From NCBI GenBank assembly GCA_002069765.1, contig MWBZ01000009.1, forward strand, positions 1-64,000: a DNA stretch of 64,000 nt, in the 5' to 3' direction. The stretch is from a bacterium ADurb.Bin243. Its GTDB lineage: Bacteria; Muiribacteriota; UBA9980. Under the pieces are notes generated by a model that was given only the letters and a program-made list of their open reading frames with translations, made no database searches and had not been told where the DNA came from. Of the stretch, positions 27,558 through 35,988 are shown in pieces (the stretch's first letter is position 1; each line of letters starts with the position of its first letter). The translations under genes and the position numbers were made by a program.

Positions 27558-28562
27558 ATGTTCGAAGGCATTTCAAACGGCTGGGATATGTTTAAAGAGT
27601 CTATAAAGGTTTTTATGAAATATCCAGTGATGATATTTCCTCTATTATTCGTCTGGTGCGTTTACGCTCCTATGATACTATACATGAAGTACGGCTTGAA
27701 GTGGGAAAAGTTTTCCGGCGGCGAATCTATTCTGATCGTGACCGCCTTCATATTCGCGTTCGCTTTCTTACTCGCGATGTCCTGCTCCGTGCTTTTAGAA
27801 CTCATCCAGCAGATAGAATCGGGAAAATCCCCCGACCTTTTAAAAGCCGTGTTTGAAACTCTCGCTTTGAATCTCGTTAAAATGATACCTATCGTTATAG
27901 TATGGACGGTTTTATGGGTTTTGCTGACTATTATAAGCGCCCTTATACGCCGGAAAAACGAAGAAGACGATTCCGAATTCAACGCCGAAAACGCCGCTAA
28001 AACTCTTGCCGGAGCCGACGGCGAATTCTCTTTCAGCTCTTATTTTATAGACGCGCTGAAAAAAGGCGTCAGGATGATAGTTTTTCTTATACTGCCTGGA
28101 ATCGCGTGGGAAAACCGCGGCTGTTTCGACGCCGTCAAAAAAGGGCTGAGCGTCTTCAGGCTTCATTTATATGAATTCACTTCGGGTTTCGTATTGACGG
28201 AACTGGCGTCGTTTATAATTTTTTTCCCGGTGGCGCTGATGTTCGCGCTTGGAAGCGCGAAAAAAGGAAGGCCGCCGATAATAGTATTTCCTGAGCAGGC
28301 ATGGTATCTCGCCATGGTTTATATAGCTTTCGCATGGAGCTACACCATATACCTCGAACAGATGTTCGTGGCCGAATTATACCTCTGGCACATAAAATGG
28401 GAAAGGGAATTCGATAAGCTCCGAGCTTCAGGCGATATGCGCCCGTTCTCTTTTTACGACGTCAAAAGGCCTTCTTTATTGGACGACACTCCGGATTTAG
28501 TCGAAAATCTTTCCGCCAGCACGCAGGAAAAGATCGTTAAAAAAAGCCCGTGGAATAAATAA
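27558..28562 (+). CDS. Polytopic membrane protein, DUF6159-like
   Basis: A 334-residue integral membrane protein with about six helices (near residues 20-45, 58-82, 105-130, 170-190, 205-232 and 250-272). It has the start pattern GISNGWDMFKESIKVFMKYP seen in membrane proteins of the DUF6159 type. A charged loop (RRKNEEDDSEFNAENAAK) lies between helices 3 and 4, and the C-terminal tail of about 60 residues is cytoplasmic. No catalytic motif is visible. The start has AAGGAG. It is not clearly linked to the rhodanese gene that follows, which has its own promoter. Confidence 0.6.
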   Translation: MFEGISNGWDMFKESIKVFMKYPVMIFPLLFVWCVYAPMILYMKYGLKWEKFSGGESILIVTAFIFAFAFLLAMSCSVLLELIQQIESGKSPDLLKAVFETLALNLVKMIPIVIVWTVLWVLLTIISALIRRKNEEDDSEFNAENAAKTLAGADGEFSFSSYFIDALKKGVRMIVFLILPGIAWENRGCFDAVKKGLSVFRLHLYEFTSGFVLTELASFIIFFPVALMFALGSAKKGRPPIIVFPEQAWYLAMVYIAFAWSYTIYLEQMFVAELYLWHIKWEREFDKLRASGDMRPFSFYDVKRPSLLDDTPDLVENLSASTQEKIVKKSPWNK

Positions 28563-28644
28563 AAAATTAACGGCTCCGCGTACACGTCAAAAAATCTAAT
28601 ATATCGAGGCCAGCAATAAAAACTACGGCCTTCATTAAAAATTC

Positions 28645-28673
28645 TTGCCAAATATTAAAAATTAATGTATAAT
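28645..28673 (+). promoter_or_regulatory. Promoter of the rhodanese gene
   Basis: TTGCCA (28645-28650), a 17-nt spacer and TATAAT (28668-28673), about 90 nt upstream of the start. Confidence 0.6.
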
Positions 28674-28765
28674 ATATAAGTAATACATGATATATTTCGT
28701 TGCGCCCTTTTAACGCATTCGCGGGGCGGGAAACGAAAAGATAAATTCTATAGAGGAGTAATCGC

Positions 28766-29164
28766 ATGAAGACCTTGATGTTGGCGGCCGCCGCCCTGGT
28801 TCTTATAACGGCATTAAAAGCTTCGATGATCTACGCCGGCGAGAGCGTAGATGTGAAGGAGCTTAAGAAGATAATGAGCGATGGCGGGTTTGCCGGCTCC
28901 CAGGCGGCGGTTTTAGACGTGCGCGAAGACGATGAGTTCAAAGAAGGCCATATAAAAGGCGCGGTCCATATCCCTCTCGGCGAAATCTCGAGGCGGTTCG
29001 CGGAGCTGAAAAAAATTAAAAAATTATACGTAATATGCTACAGCGGGGCGAGATCGTCATCCGCATGCAAAATCATATCAAAACTTTGCCCTGAAATAAC
29101 GGCCGTGAACGTTTCGGACGGAATGAGCGGCTGGTACGGCTCCGGATTTGAAATTAAAAAATAG
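28766..29164 (+). CDS. Periplasmic rhodanese-domain sulfurtransferase
   Basis: A 132-residue single-domain rhodanese. A hydrophobic N terminus (LMLAAAALVLITALKASMIY) with a likely cleavage at YAG directs export. The fold is complete: AAVLDVREDDEFKEGHIKGA, then the active-site loop with cysteine in VICYSGARSS, and the closing WYGSGF. It should move sulfane sulfur between a donor and a thiol acceptor in the periplasm. The start has GAGGAG. The cobalt/nickel transporter genes follow but have their own promoter, so co-regulation is not shown. Confidence 0.88.
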   Translation: MKTLMLAAAALVLITALKASMIYAGESVDVKELKKIMSDGGFAGSQAAVLDVREDDEFKEGHIKGAVHIPLGEISRRFAELKKIKKLYVICYSGARSSSACKIISKLCPEITAVNVSDGMSGWYGSGFEIKK

Positions 29165-29241
29165 CGCGTTTAGCCGCGGCGGGTTATGCAAAAGGGCGTA
29201 AAAACTCCGGTTTTTATATTATAGTTTTTCCGTTTTTCGGG

Positions 29242-29270
29242 TTGACAAATATTTTTACCTGTGATAACAT
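29242..29270 (+). promoter_or_regulatory. Promoter of the cobalt/nickel ECF operon
   Basis: TTGACA (29242-29247), a 17-nt spacer and TAACAT (29265-29270). The expected start (29277-29280) coincides with the cbiM ATG at 29280, so the message may be leaderless. An inverted repeat ATAAC-N8-GTTAT (29264-29268 and 29277-29281) spans the -10 and start codon and could bind a metal regulator. Confidence 0.7.
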
Positions 29271-29279
29271 AATATCGTT

Positions 29280-29966
29280 ATGCATATACCCGACGGCCTT
29301 TTATCCAATAATATAAATATAGCTTCAGCGGCGGTTTCCGGCGGCCTGTTTTATTATTTCAACAACAGGCTGGCTAAAACCATAGACGACGCCGGGCTCA
29401 ATATTGCGGGCGCCCTTACCGCTTTCGTATTCGCGGCGCAGATGATAAATTTTCCCGTCGGTTTCGGCGCGTCGGGTCATTTCCTCGGCGCCTCCCTGCT
29501 CATGATAGCCCTGGGCGCTCCGCTGGGTTTTATTTCGATGAGCGTTATCCTTGTAATACAGTCTCTTTTCTTCGCCGACGGCGGAATAACCGCCCTTGGC
29601 AGCAATATTTTCAATATGGGCGTCATGGGCGGCCTGGCGCCTTATTTCATATTTATAAATCTCAACGGCGCGGTAAGCGCTTTTAAGACCAGGGCCGGTT
29701 TTTCCATACTCGCGGCCGCTTGCGCCTGGCTTTCCGTCTTTCTGGCGTCTCTTTCATGCGGCCTTCAGCTTGGGTTTTCAGGCGTGGCCGGCGTCAAAAC
29801 CATATTGTCCACCATAGTTTTTATACACTGTTTTATAGCGTGCGCGGAAGCGGCTATAGTATTCGTCCTTCTTAATTTTTTAACGGCGGTCAGGCCCGGG
29901 TTGTTCGAAAAATATTATAAATCCTATGAAGATAAAACGGCGGAAACCGCGGCGGTGAACCAATGA
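29280..29966 (+). CDS. cbiM: Cobalt/nickel ECF transporter substrate component CbiM
   Basis: A 228-residue polytopic protein that starts MHIPDG, the metal-binding N terminus of CbiM/NikM in which Met1 and His2 bind the metal. Six to seven membrane helices and the length match the family. It is the S component that captures Co2+ or Ni2+ in the membrane. It is followed by a PDGLE protein, CbiQ and CbiO, a complete importer. Co and Ni cannot be distinguished from sequence alone, and no cobalamin genes are nearby. There is no ribosome site upstream, which agrees with a leaderless message. Confidence 0.93.
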   Translation: MHIPDGLLSNNINIASAAVSGGLFYYFNNRLAKTIDDAGLNIAGALTAFVFAAQMINFPVGFGASGHFLGASLLMIALGAPLGFISMSVILVIQSLFFADGGITALGSNIFNMGVMGGLAPYFIFINLNGAVSAFKTRAGFSILAAACAWLSVFLASLSCGLQLGFSGVAGVKTILSTIVFIHCFIACAEAAIVFVLLNFLTAVRPGLFEKYYKSYEDKTAETAAVNQ

Positions 29967-30349
29967 ATTTTGTGATTAAAAGCGCGTTCATAAAAAACTC
30001 TTTTTATATAATCCTTGCGGCAGCATTCGCGGCCGTAATGCTTTCGCCAATGGCGTCGCAAAATCCCGACGGGCTGGACTGGACTATCGAAAAACACGCA
30101 TCTGCCGGCCTGGAAAGCTCTTCTACGGCAGCTAATGAAAAAAACTCGGCCGAAGAAACCGGCGAATCGAATTACTTTATATTCAGCGATTATAAAACGC
30201 CTTTTATTAAAAATGAATCCGTTTCGACTATTTTTTCCGGTCTCGCCGGGATCATGCTTATATTGGCGTTTTTTAAATTTTATTCGGCGGCCGCCAGGAA
30301 AAATGCCGCGCCTTCGCGGCCGGAAGCCGGCGATAACTTATGCCGGTAG
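29963..30349 (+). CDS. PDGLE-domain protein, CbiN/NikN-like subunit
   Basis: A 128-residue protein with two membrane helices (about 12-28 and 90-110) flanking a periplasmic loop with NPDGLDWTIEKHA, the PDGLE signature of the small subunit that assists CbiM/NikM. The second half (YKTPFIKNESVSTIFSGLAG) also matches the family. The start overlaps the cbiM stop (ATGA), so the two are translationally coupled. Its role is to help load the metal onto the S component. Confidence 0.88.
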   Translation: MNFVIKSAFIKNSFYIILAAAFAAVMLSPMASQNPDGLDWTIEKHASAGLESSSTAANEKNSAEETGESNYFIFSDYKTPFIKNESVSTIFSGLAGIMLILAFFKFYSAAARKNAAPSRPEAGDNLCR

Positions 30350-30391
30350 CAGTTTTTTTAAAAAACCGCTTTTCATTCGCCGCCCGGCGGT

Positions 30392-31222
30392 ATGCCTGCC
30401 ATGCATTTTAAAATCGACGAATATCACGATATAGACGGCTTGATTCAAAAGCTAAATCCGGCGCTTAAATTAGGGCTTCTCATAGCCGTGCCGGTTGCGG
30501 CTTCTGCCGTTCCGGCCCAAAAACCCGAGCGCCTGGCGCTGATATTATTTTTTACTCTCGTTCTGGCGGCAGTTTCAAAGATCCCGTTTAAGGCTTTTAT
30601 CGGCCGCTCTCTTCCGGCGGCGCCTTTCGTATTGTACGCCGCCGCGGTTTTTTTTTACGGCATGATTTCGGGCGGAAGCCTTTTAATGGACTACGGCCCG
30701 CGGCCCGATGAGGTCCTCAAAAATTCCGCGCTGGGATTCGTATTTATCGATTTTTTTGGAATAAAGACATACGAGCAGCTATTCGCGCTCGTTCTTATGC
30801 TCAAGATATTAATCGGCCTTAATTCGGTGATCGTTTTCAGCGCGGCCACTTCGTTTAACGATCTTTCGGGCGCGCTTTACGCTTTTAAATTTCCGGCCGT
30901 TTTCGTAAGGCTTTTTAAAAACACTTGGCGTTACCTCCAGGACTTTATAAACGAGCTTATTGTTATGCAATGCGCCTCCAGGCTGAGATTTTTCAGGCCG
31001 AAAAATATGCTGGGCATAAAGACTTTCGCGATGATGTTTTCGATGCTGTTTATAAAAAGCCTCGATCGCGCGCACGGCAATAATATGGCCATGAAGCTGA
31101 GGGGCGGCGGCTTTAACGGTGACGCCGGCGGCGAATTTTATATGCCTCCGGCTTTAAAATCAGGCGATTATAAATTTATAGCGATTTTTTCGGCGTGCGC
31201 GCTTTTATGCTTTTATATATAG
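30392..31222 (+). CDS. cbiQ: ECF transporter T component CbiQ
   Basis: A 276-residue membrane protein of the CbiQ family. It begins with a short amphipathic N terminus (HFKIDEYHDIDGLIQKLNPALKL), has five to six membrane helices and a cytoplasmic domain carrying the ATPase-contact stretch (MQCASRLRFF, then AMKLRGGGF, in which Ala-Arg-Gly coupling motifs normally lie). It transmits ATP hydrolysis by CbiO to CbiM. ATG 30392 and ATG 30401 are both possible; neither has a good ribosome site. It lies 42 nt after the PDGLE gene. Confidence 0.88.
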   Translation: MPAMHFKIDEYHDIDGLIQKLNPALKLGLLIAVPVAASAVPAQKPERLALILFFTLVLAAVSKIPFKAFIGRSLPAAPFVLYAAAVFFYGMISGGSLLMDYGPRPDEVLKNSALGFVFIDFFGIKTYEQLFALVLMLKILIGLNSVIVFSAATSFNDLSGALYAFKFPAVFVRLFKNTWRYLQDFINELIVMQCASRLRFFRPKNMLGIKTFAMMFSMLFIKSLDRAHGNNMAMKLRGGGFNGDAGGEFYMPPALKSGDYKFIAIFSACALLCFYI

Positions 31223-31256
31223 CGCAAAAATATTATTATGGAAAGGTTTTTTAGCC

Positions 31257-32003
31257 ATGAATAATTTAATAAGTGTCGAAAATTTAAAATTTTCCTATGA
31301 CGCCGGCGGCGCTTTTATTATAGACGGCGTTTCATTCAAAATCAACCATGGCGAAACGGTTTCGATAATGGGGCCTAACGGCGCGGGTAAATCTACGCTT
31401 TTACTTGCGCTCGTCGGCATTTTAAAAGATTATTCAGGCAGTATAGAAATTTCCGGCCGCAAGCTCAAAGATTTTGATGAAAAAACGCTCTATAAAACAG
31501 TGAATCTGGTTTTTCAAAATCCCGAAAATCAGTTGTTTTGCGATACGGTCGAAGAAGAAATTTTATTCGCGCTGAAAAACCTGGGCGTTTCGAAAGATGG
31601 CGCCGTTGAAAAATTAAATTTTTACGCCGCATCGCTCGGCCTTGAAAAATTCATGAAGCTCGAGCCGCAGCACCTGAGCTTCGGCCAGAAAAAAAGGCTC
31701 GCCCTCGCATCGGTAATGGTTATAGAGCCCGAAGTTTTAATGCTCGACGAACCTTCGTCGAACCTCGATTACTCGAGCAAGCTCAAGCTGATCGAAACTC
31801 TGGCCGGCTTTAAAAAAGCCAAAATAATAGTGACTCAGGATATCCACTTCGCCCTCGCCGTTTCCGAAAGGCTAATTTATATGGAAAACGGGTCCCTGAT
31901 CTACGACGGCGGTTTCGATGCGGATAATCTGAAGCGGAAATGCGGTTCGATCTATAAAGAAATCAGCGATTTTAAAGGTCTTGCGGCCGCCCGCGGGCTA
32001 TAA
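31257..32003 (+). CDS. cbiO: ECF transporter ATPase CbiO
   Basis: A 248-residue ABC ATPase: Walker A GPNGAGKST, Q-loop VFQNPENQLFCDTVEEEI (a CbiO/EcfA hallmark), signature LSFGQKKRLALA, Walker B VLMLDEPSSNLD, and a switch region (TQDIHFA) in which the usual switch His is displaced by one position. It energises the importer with CbiQ and CbiM. Only one ATPase is present, so it should act as a homodimer. The start has AAAGG about 9 nt upstream. It ends the operon; no clear terminator follows. Confidence 0.93.
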   Translation: MNNLISVENLKFSYDAGGAFIIDGVSFKINHGETVSIMGPNGAGKSTLLLALVGILKDYSGSIEISGRKLKDFDEKTLYKTVNLVFQNPENQLFCDTVEEEILFALKNLGVSKDGAVEKLNFYAASLGLEKFMKLEPQHLSFGQKKRLALASVMVIEPEVLMLDEPSSNLDYSSKLKLIETLAGFKKAKIIVTQDIHFALAVSERLIYMENGSLIYDGGFDADNLKRKCGSIYKEISDFKGLAAARGL

Positions 32004-32349
32004 AAAAAGCCTCGCCGAAAAGCCGAATTGAAATTGACAAGTCCGCCTTTTTAATGTATAATTAACTAGCCTGTAGATAGAATATATAAATTGGGCGCCA
32101 AAATAAAATTTGGCTATTATTCATTTCATGTGGGTAAGTTTGTCAGTGAATAGTGTAGAGTGGATAGTGAATAGTTAAGGCTGGGGCTCGCCCTGCGAGC
32201 TCTATATATAAGAGAATAAAACGCTTTATCGAAATATCCAAAAGTCCTTTAGTTCTCCACTCTGAACTCTTAACTTAAATATTTTACTCATACGATATTA
32301 AAAAGAATCTAAAATTTATTGTAAGTATAAAAAATAAAAGGAGCGGATT
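32004..32349 (+). promoter_or_regulatory. Promoter and repeat-bearing leader of the M28 peptidase gene
   Basis: TTGACA (32034-32039), a 17-nt spacer and TATAAT (32057-32062) form an exact consensus promoter. The leader of about 280 nt holds an imperfect inverted repeat, with shared AGAGTGGA units at about 32155-32164 and (inverted) 32255-32262, and an inner perfect hairpin GCTCGC-CCT-GCGAGC (32186-32200). No gene is visible in it. Confidence 0.75.
32142..32290. repeat. Imperfect inverted repeat, possible dispersed element
   Basis: A left arm rich in GTGAATAGT/AGAGTGGATAGT units (32142-32181) and a right arm in the opposite sense (TTCTCCACTCTGAACTCTTA, 32253-32272) enclose a GC-rich hairpin. 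The composition is unlike the neighbouring coding sequence and resembles short interspersed repeats seen in many genomes. Whether it recurs elsewhere cannot be known from this window. Confidence 0.4.
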
Positions 32350-33702
32350 ATGCGTCGTTTATCTTTATTATTAGCTCTGGTGGCCCTCGTTTTAAATTTA
32401 GCGTCCGCGTTCGCGGCCGACGAAATCGGTAATTTAGGCGTTAAAACCGCTTTGAGGCATATGGCGCTCGACATCAGCCAGGTAGAAACGGCCGATCTTT
32501 CAAAGTTTAAAGAAGATAAAAACATGAGCTACTGGTGCGAACTCGATAACGATTTTTTCATATCGTACGAAAGCGGCAAAATGCCCCGTATCCCGGCTCA
32601 GGCCATTGTTAAAAAATCGGCTCTCATAGATAATAAAATGAGCGAACCCATGCTCGCTATAAAACGCGGAATGGATTCCCCTCTCGACGAATTCGCCGAA
32701 GACATAAAAGTGATTTACGAATCCGGCGCCCATGTGATATTTCAGGCCCCGCCGAGCGTTTTAAACCAGATCGCGAAAAAAGAGAGCAACCATTTCAAGC
32801 TCGAATCGCTCAGGCAGAATATCCGCGCGGCCGTTAACGAACGGCATATCTATATCCCCGAAATCAAAAGCGCCGAAACGGTCAGCGTCGATCTCAACAG
32901 AATAAAAAGCTATATCAAAACTTTCGAAAATTATAAAACCAGATATTCTTATTCCCAGGGCTATCTCGACGCCGCCAACTTCGCGGTCGAGGAATTTAAA
33001 AAGCTCGGGTTCGAAGCGAAGCTCGTAGAATATCTCGACGGCGGAAAAAAGCAGTACAACGTGGTGGCGCAGAAAAAATCGCCGGCCGCCGAAAAAAATG
33101 AAGGTTTCTACGTGGTGGGCGGCCATCTCGACGCCATGTCGCCGAACCCGTCTATAGAAGCTCCCGGCGCGGACGACAACGCCAGCGGCTCGGCGGGCGC
33201 CATGGAAGTGGCTAATATAATATCTAAATATCCTTTCGCGCACAAGGTGAGATTCGTTCTTTTCGCGGGAGAAGAGCTCGGCCTTCGCGGCAGCAAGGCC
33301 TATGTGAGCCAGCTTAAAGCGAGCGGCGAAATAACTAAAGTCCTCGGCATGGTCAATCTCGACATGATCGGCTTCGATAAAACCGCCCCCATATCTTCCC
33401 TTTGGCAGACAAGGCAGACTTACGATTCTTTCGTATCCAACTTTCTGGCGGTCGCGAAGGAAAGCGGAAAACTGAAGATAACCATGTCATACAACGTGTG
33501 GGGCAGCGACCACGTTTCGTTTATAAATGCGGGCGCTCCCGCGTTTCTTTTCATAGAAGACGAATACGGCGCGAACCCTCATTACCATAAAACGACCGAT
33601 CATCTCGAAAACCTCAATCCGGAAATGCTCCATGAATTCGTAAGAGTGGTCGCCCAGGGGCTCGTCAATATTCTGTCGGCCGGCGCGGAAGCGAAAAAGT
33701 AA
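32350..33702 (+). CDS. Secreted M28-family zinc aminopeptidase
   Basis: A 450-residue exported metallopeptidase. A signal peptide (LLLALVALVLNLASAFA) is followed by a 200-residue propeptide-like or substrate-binding region and an M28 catalytic domain. All five zinc ligands are visible: His in GGHLDAMSP, Asp in GADDNASG, Glu-Glu in AGEELGLRG, Asp in VNLDMIGFD and His in PHYHKTTDHL. It should cleave amino-terminal residues of peptides outside the cytoplasm. The start has AAAGGAG. It has a consensus promoter and a repeat-bearing leader. Confidence 0.95.
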   Translation: MRRLSLLLALVALVLNLASAFAADEIGNLGVKTALRHMALDISQVETADLSKFKEDKNMSYWCELDNDFFISYESGKMPRIPAQAIVKKSALIDNKMSEPMLAIKRGMDSPLDEFAEDIKVIYESGAHVIFQAPPSVLNQIAKKESNHFKLESLRQNIRAAVNERHIYIPEIKSAETVSVDLNRIKSYIKTFENYKTRYSYSQGYLDAANFAVEEFKKLGFEAKLVEYLDGGKKQYNVVAQKKSPAAEKNEGFYVVGGHLDAMSPNPSIEAPGADDNASGSAGAMEVANIISKYPFAHKVRFVLFAGEELGLRGSKAYVSQLKASGEITKVLGMVNLDMIGFDKTAPISSLWQTRQTYDSFVSNFLAVAKESGKLKITMSYNVWGSDHVSFINAGAPAFLFIEDEYGANPHYHKTTDHLENLNPEMLHEFVRVVAQGLVNILSAGAEAKK

Positions 33703-33764
33703 AGCAGGCGAAATATTTAGTATAACAAGCCGCGGAATCTTTTTAAAGTATAGAAGAAAGCAAA

Positions 33765-33803
33765 AATAACAAATATTATGAATATATGATATTATTCGTT
33801 ATT
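33765..33803. repeat. AT-rich inverted repeat upstream of remA
   Basis: Arms AATAACAAATA (33765-33775) and TATTCGTTATT (33793-33803) match at 10 of 11 positions and are 17 bases apart. It could be a weak terminator for the peptidase gene or an operator in the remA promoter region; I see no convincing promoter in 33703-33850. Confidence 0.35.
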
Positions 33804-33850
33804 TCAGTGATTTTGAATATGGAATAATTGATATATTCGGTTTAAGGAGA

Positions 33851-34183
33851 ATGAGTTTGAATATCAAGTTGCTCAATGTCGGTTTTGGAAACGTCGTCCT
33901 GGCGAACAGAATTATTGCGATAGTCAGCCCCGATTCCGCCCCGATGAAAAGACTCAAAGAAGACGCCCGCGAACGCGGAATGCTCATCGACGCCACTCAC
34001 GGCAGGCGCACGCGCGCTATAATAATCACCGACTCCAACCATGTGGTGCTTTCCGCCGTCCAGCCGGAAACTTCAGCCGGCAGACTGCTGGATAAAGAAG
34101 TTAAATTCGAAAAAGAAGAAGCTTTCGAAGAAGCCGCCGAAGACGATTCTGACGGCGCGGCTCAAGAAGAGGACGATGAGTAA
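33851..34183 (+). CDS. remA: RemA/DUF370-family regulator
   Basis: A 110-residue protein. The first 85 residues are a full RemA domain ([12 protein letters not shown]-like start, then [20 protein letters not shown] and [20 protein letters not shown]), known in Bacillus as a DNA-binding activator of biofilm-matrix genes. A Glu/Asp-rich tail of about 25 residues is added here. Position next to gmk is the usual one for this family. The start has AAGGAGA. RemA forms a ring-shaped DNA-binding oligomer in Firmicutes; a role in matrix control here is inference. It leads the remA-gmk-coaBC-priA run. Confidence 0.9.
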   Translation: MSLNIKLLNVGFGNVVLANRIIAIVSPDSAPMKRLKEDARERGMLIDATHGRRTRAIIITDSNHVVLSAVQPETSAGRLLDKEVKFEKEEAFEEAAEDDSDGAAQEEDDE

Positions 34184-34184
34184 T

Positions 34185-34754
34185 ATGGGAGCTAGACTTT
34201 ACGTTATATCAGGGCCGTCCGGCGTGGGAAAAAGCACGATAGCGCATGCGATACTGGATAAATTCAAGGACAGCATCGTATATTCCATATCCATGACCAC
34301 CAGGCCGATACGCTACGGCGAACAGGACGGGCGCGAGTATAAATTCACGACCGTCGAGGAGTTCGAAAAACTTATCGGCCAAAACGCTTTCGTAGAGCAT
34401 GCGAAGGTGCACGACAATTATTACGGCACTCCCAGGGAACAGATCGAAAACGCGGTCTCCAGGGGAATAAACGTGCTGCTCGATATAGACACCCGCGGCG
34501 CGCAGAACATCAAAAAAAATTATCCGGACGCCGTTTTGATCTTCATAGCCCCGCCTTCCATAGAAGAACTCAGGCAGAGGCTTTTTAAACGTCATACCGA
34601 TTCCGAGGACGTAATCGAAAAGCGCATCCATAACGCCATACAGGAAATCGAAATGTCCTCCAAATACGATTACATCGTTAAAAACACCGACCTCGATCAG
34701 GCTGTGGGCGAATGCGAAGGCATCATAGAAGATAACATGAAAAAAGGACGATAG
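34185..34754 (+). CDS. gmk: Guanylate kinase
   Basis: About 189 residues. The P-loop is VISGPSGVGKST, followed by the GMP-binding stretch SMTTRPIRYGEQDGREYKF and a lid region (KRHTDSEDVIEKRI). It converts GMP and ATP to GDP and ADP. The proper start is either ATG 34185 (just after the remA stop) or ATG 34176, which overlaps remA; longer in-frame readings from 34041 are shadows of remA. It lies four bases ahead of coaBC, so the rpoZ gene usually found between them in Firmicutes is not present here. Confidence 0.95.
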   Translation: MGARLYVISGPSGVGKSTIAHAILDKFKDSIVYSISMTTRPIRYGEQDGREYKFTTVEEFEKLIGQNAFVEHAKVHDNYYGTPREQIENAVSRGINVLLDIDTRGAQNIKKNYPDAVLIFIAPPSIEELRQRLFKRHTDSEDVIEKRIHNAIQEIEMSSKYDYIVKNTDLDQAVGECEGIIEDNMKKGR

Positions 34755-34758
34755 TATT

Positions 34759-35988
34759 TTGAAGGTGCTGCTTTGCGTTTCATCTTCCATAGCGGTTTAT
34801 AAATCCCTCGACCTGGTTTCTAAACTTAAACAGGCCGGCCATGAGATCGTGGTCGCCATGACCGCTAACGCTCAAAAAATAGCGTCTAAAGTCCCTTTCA
34901 AGTCGCTGTCGCGAAACGAGGTCGTTACCGATCTATTCGCGGATGAAGCCGTAATAGCGCACATAGCTCTTACCGAGTGGTGCGACGTTCTGGTGGCGGC
35001 GCCGGCCAGCTATAACCTCATATCTAAAATCGCCTGCGGCATCGCCGACGACGCGGTTACCACCCTCGCGGCGGCATGCGCAAAACCCGTTATTATCGCT
35101 CCGGCGATGAATACCAGGATGTACGAAAACCCGATTTTTATCCAAAATTTAGATAAGCTCAGAAAATTAAAAAATTACGATATAATAGAGCCGGCCGAAG
35201 GGTATCTCGCATGCGGCGTAAGCGGCCGCGGCCGAATGGCGCCGGTAGAAGAAATTATAGGGCGCATCGAAGCGCTTGCGGCGCCCGTTAAAAAATCGCC
35301 GCTCGCCGGCAAAAATATAGTCGTTACGGCCGGGCCTACCCGCGAATATATAGACACCGTAAGATTTTTGAGCAATCCTTCCACGGGCCGCATGGGGTAC
35401 GCTCTGGCGGAATCCGCGGTAAAAGCGGGGGCGCGGGTAACTTTAATAAGCGGCCCGGTAAGCATAAAGCCGCCCGCCGGAATCCGCGAAGTTATAAACG
35501 TGGTTACCACAAAAGAAATGCTCGAGGCGGTTATCGATAATTTCGACGCCGCTGATGTGCTGATTTCGGCCGCCGCGCCCTGCGATTTTACGTTCAACCG
35601 GAAACTGACTGAAAAAGCCGCCAAAATGGATATTATAAACAACGGCGGCTTTAAGCTGGCCGCGACCGAAGATATTTTAAAAACCGCGGCTAAAAAGAAG
35701 AAAAAGCAGATCGTCGTGGGCTTCGCCGCCGAAGACAACAACCATCTCGAAAACGCCGTTCGCAAGATGAAAGCTAAAAGCATGGACATGATAGTTTTAA
35801 ACGACGTGTCAACGAAGGAAACGGGCTTCGCGTCGGATTTCAATAAGATAACTATAATAAAAAAAGGCCTCGAAAATTCGCCGGCCGATTACGAAAAAGC
35901 CTCCAAACTCGAATGCGCCGGCATTATTTTAAGCAATATAGAGGCGCTTATGAAAAAAGAGAAAAGAAAAAAGTCAGATGTATTGTAA
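34759..35988 (+). CDS. coaBC: Bifunctional phosphopantothenoylcysteine decarboxylase/phosphopantothenate-cysteine ligase
   Basis: A 409-residue fused enzyme for two steps of coenzyme A synthesis. The CoaC half (about 1-185) is an FMN-dependent decarboxylase: start MKVLLCVSSSIAVYK, catalytic His in IAHIALTEW, PAMNTRMYENP and the conserved cysteine in ACGVSGRGRM. The CoaB half (about 190-409) is a synthetase with VTAGPTREYIDTVRFLSN and STGRMGYALAE. The start is TTG with AAGGACG upstream. It overlaps the priA start by 11 nt. The CoaB active-site loop AAPCDFTFNRK differs from the usual AAVADYRP form, a minor oddity. Confidence 0.95.
   Translation: MKVLLCVSSSIAVYKSLDLVSKLKQAGHEIVVAMTANAQKIASKVPFKSLSRNEVVTDLFADEAVIAHIALTEWCDVLVAAPASYNLISKIACGIADDAVTTLAAACAKPVIIAPAMNTRMYENPIFIQNLDKLRKLKNYDIIEPAEGYLACGVSGRGRMAPVEEIIGRIEALAAPVKKSPLAGKNIVVTAGPTREYIDTVRFLSNPSTGRMGYALAESAVKAGARVTLISGPVSIKPPAGIREVINVVTTKEMLEAVIDNFDAADVLISAAAPCDFTFNRKLTEKAAKMDIINNGGFKLAATEDILKTAAKKKKKQIVVGFAAEDNNHLENAVRKMKAKSMDMIVLNDVSTKETGFASDFNKITIIKKGLENSPADYEKASKLECAGIILSNIEALMKKEKRKKSDVL

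Noticed and set aside
29264-29281. Inverted repeat at the cbiM start as a NikR site
   Set aside because: NikR sites are GTATGA-N16-TCATAC; the half-sites and spacing here do not match. Kept only as an unassigned operator candidate.
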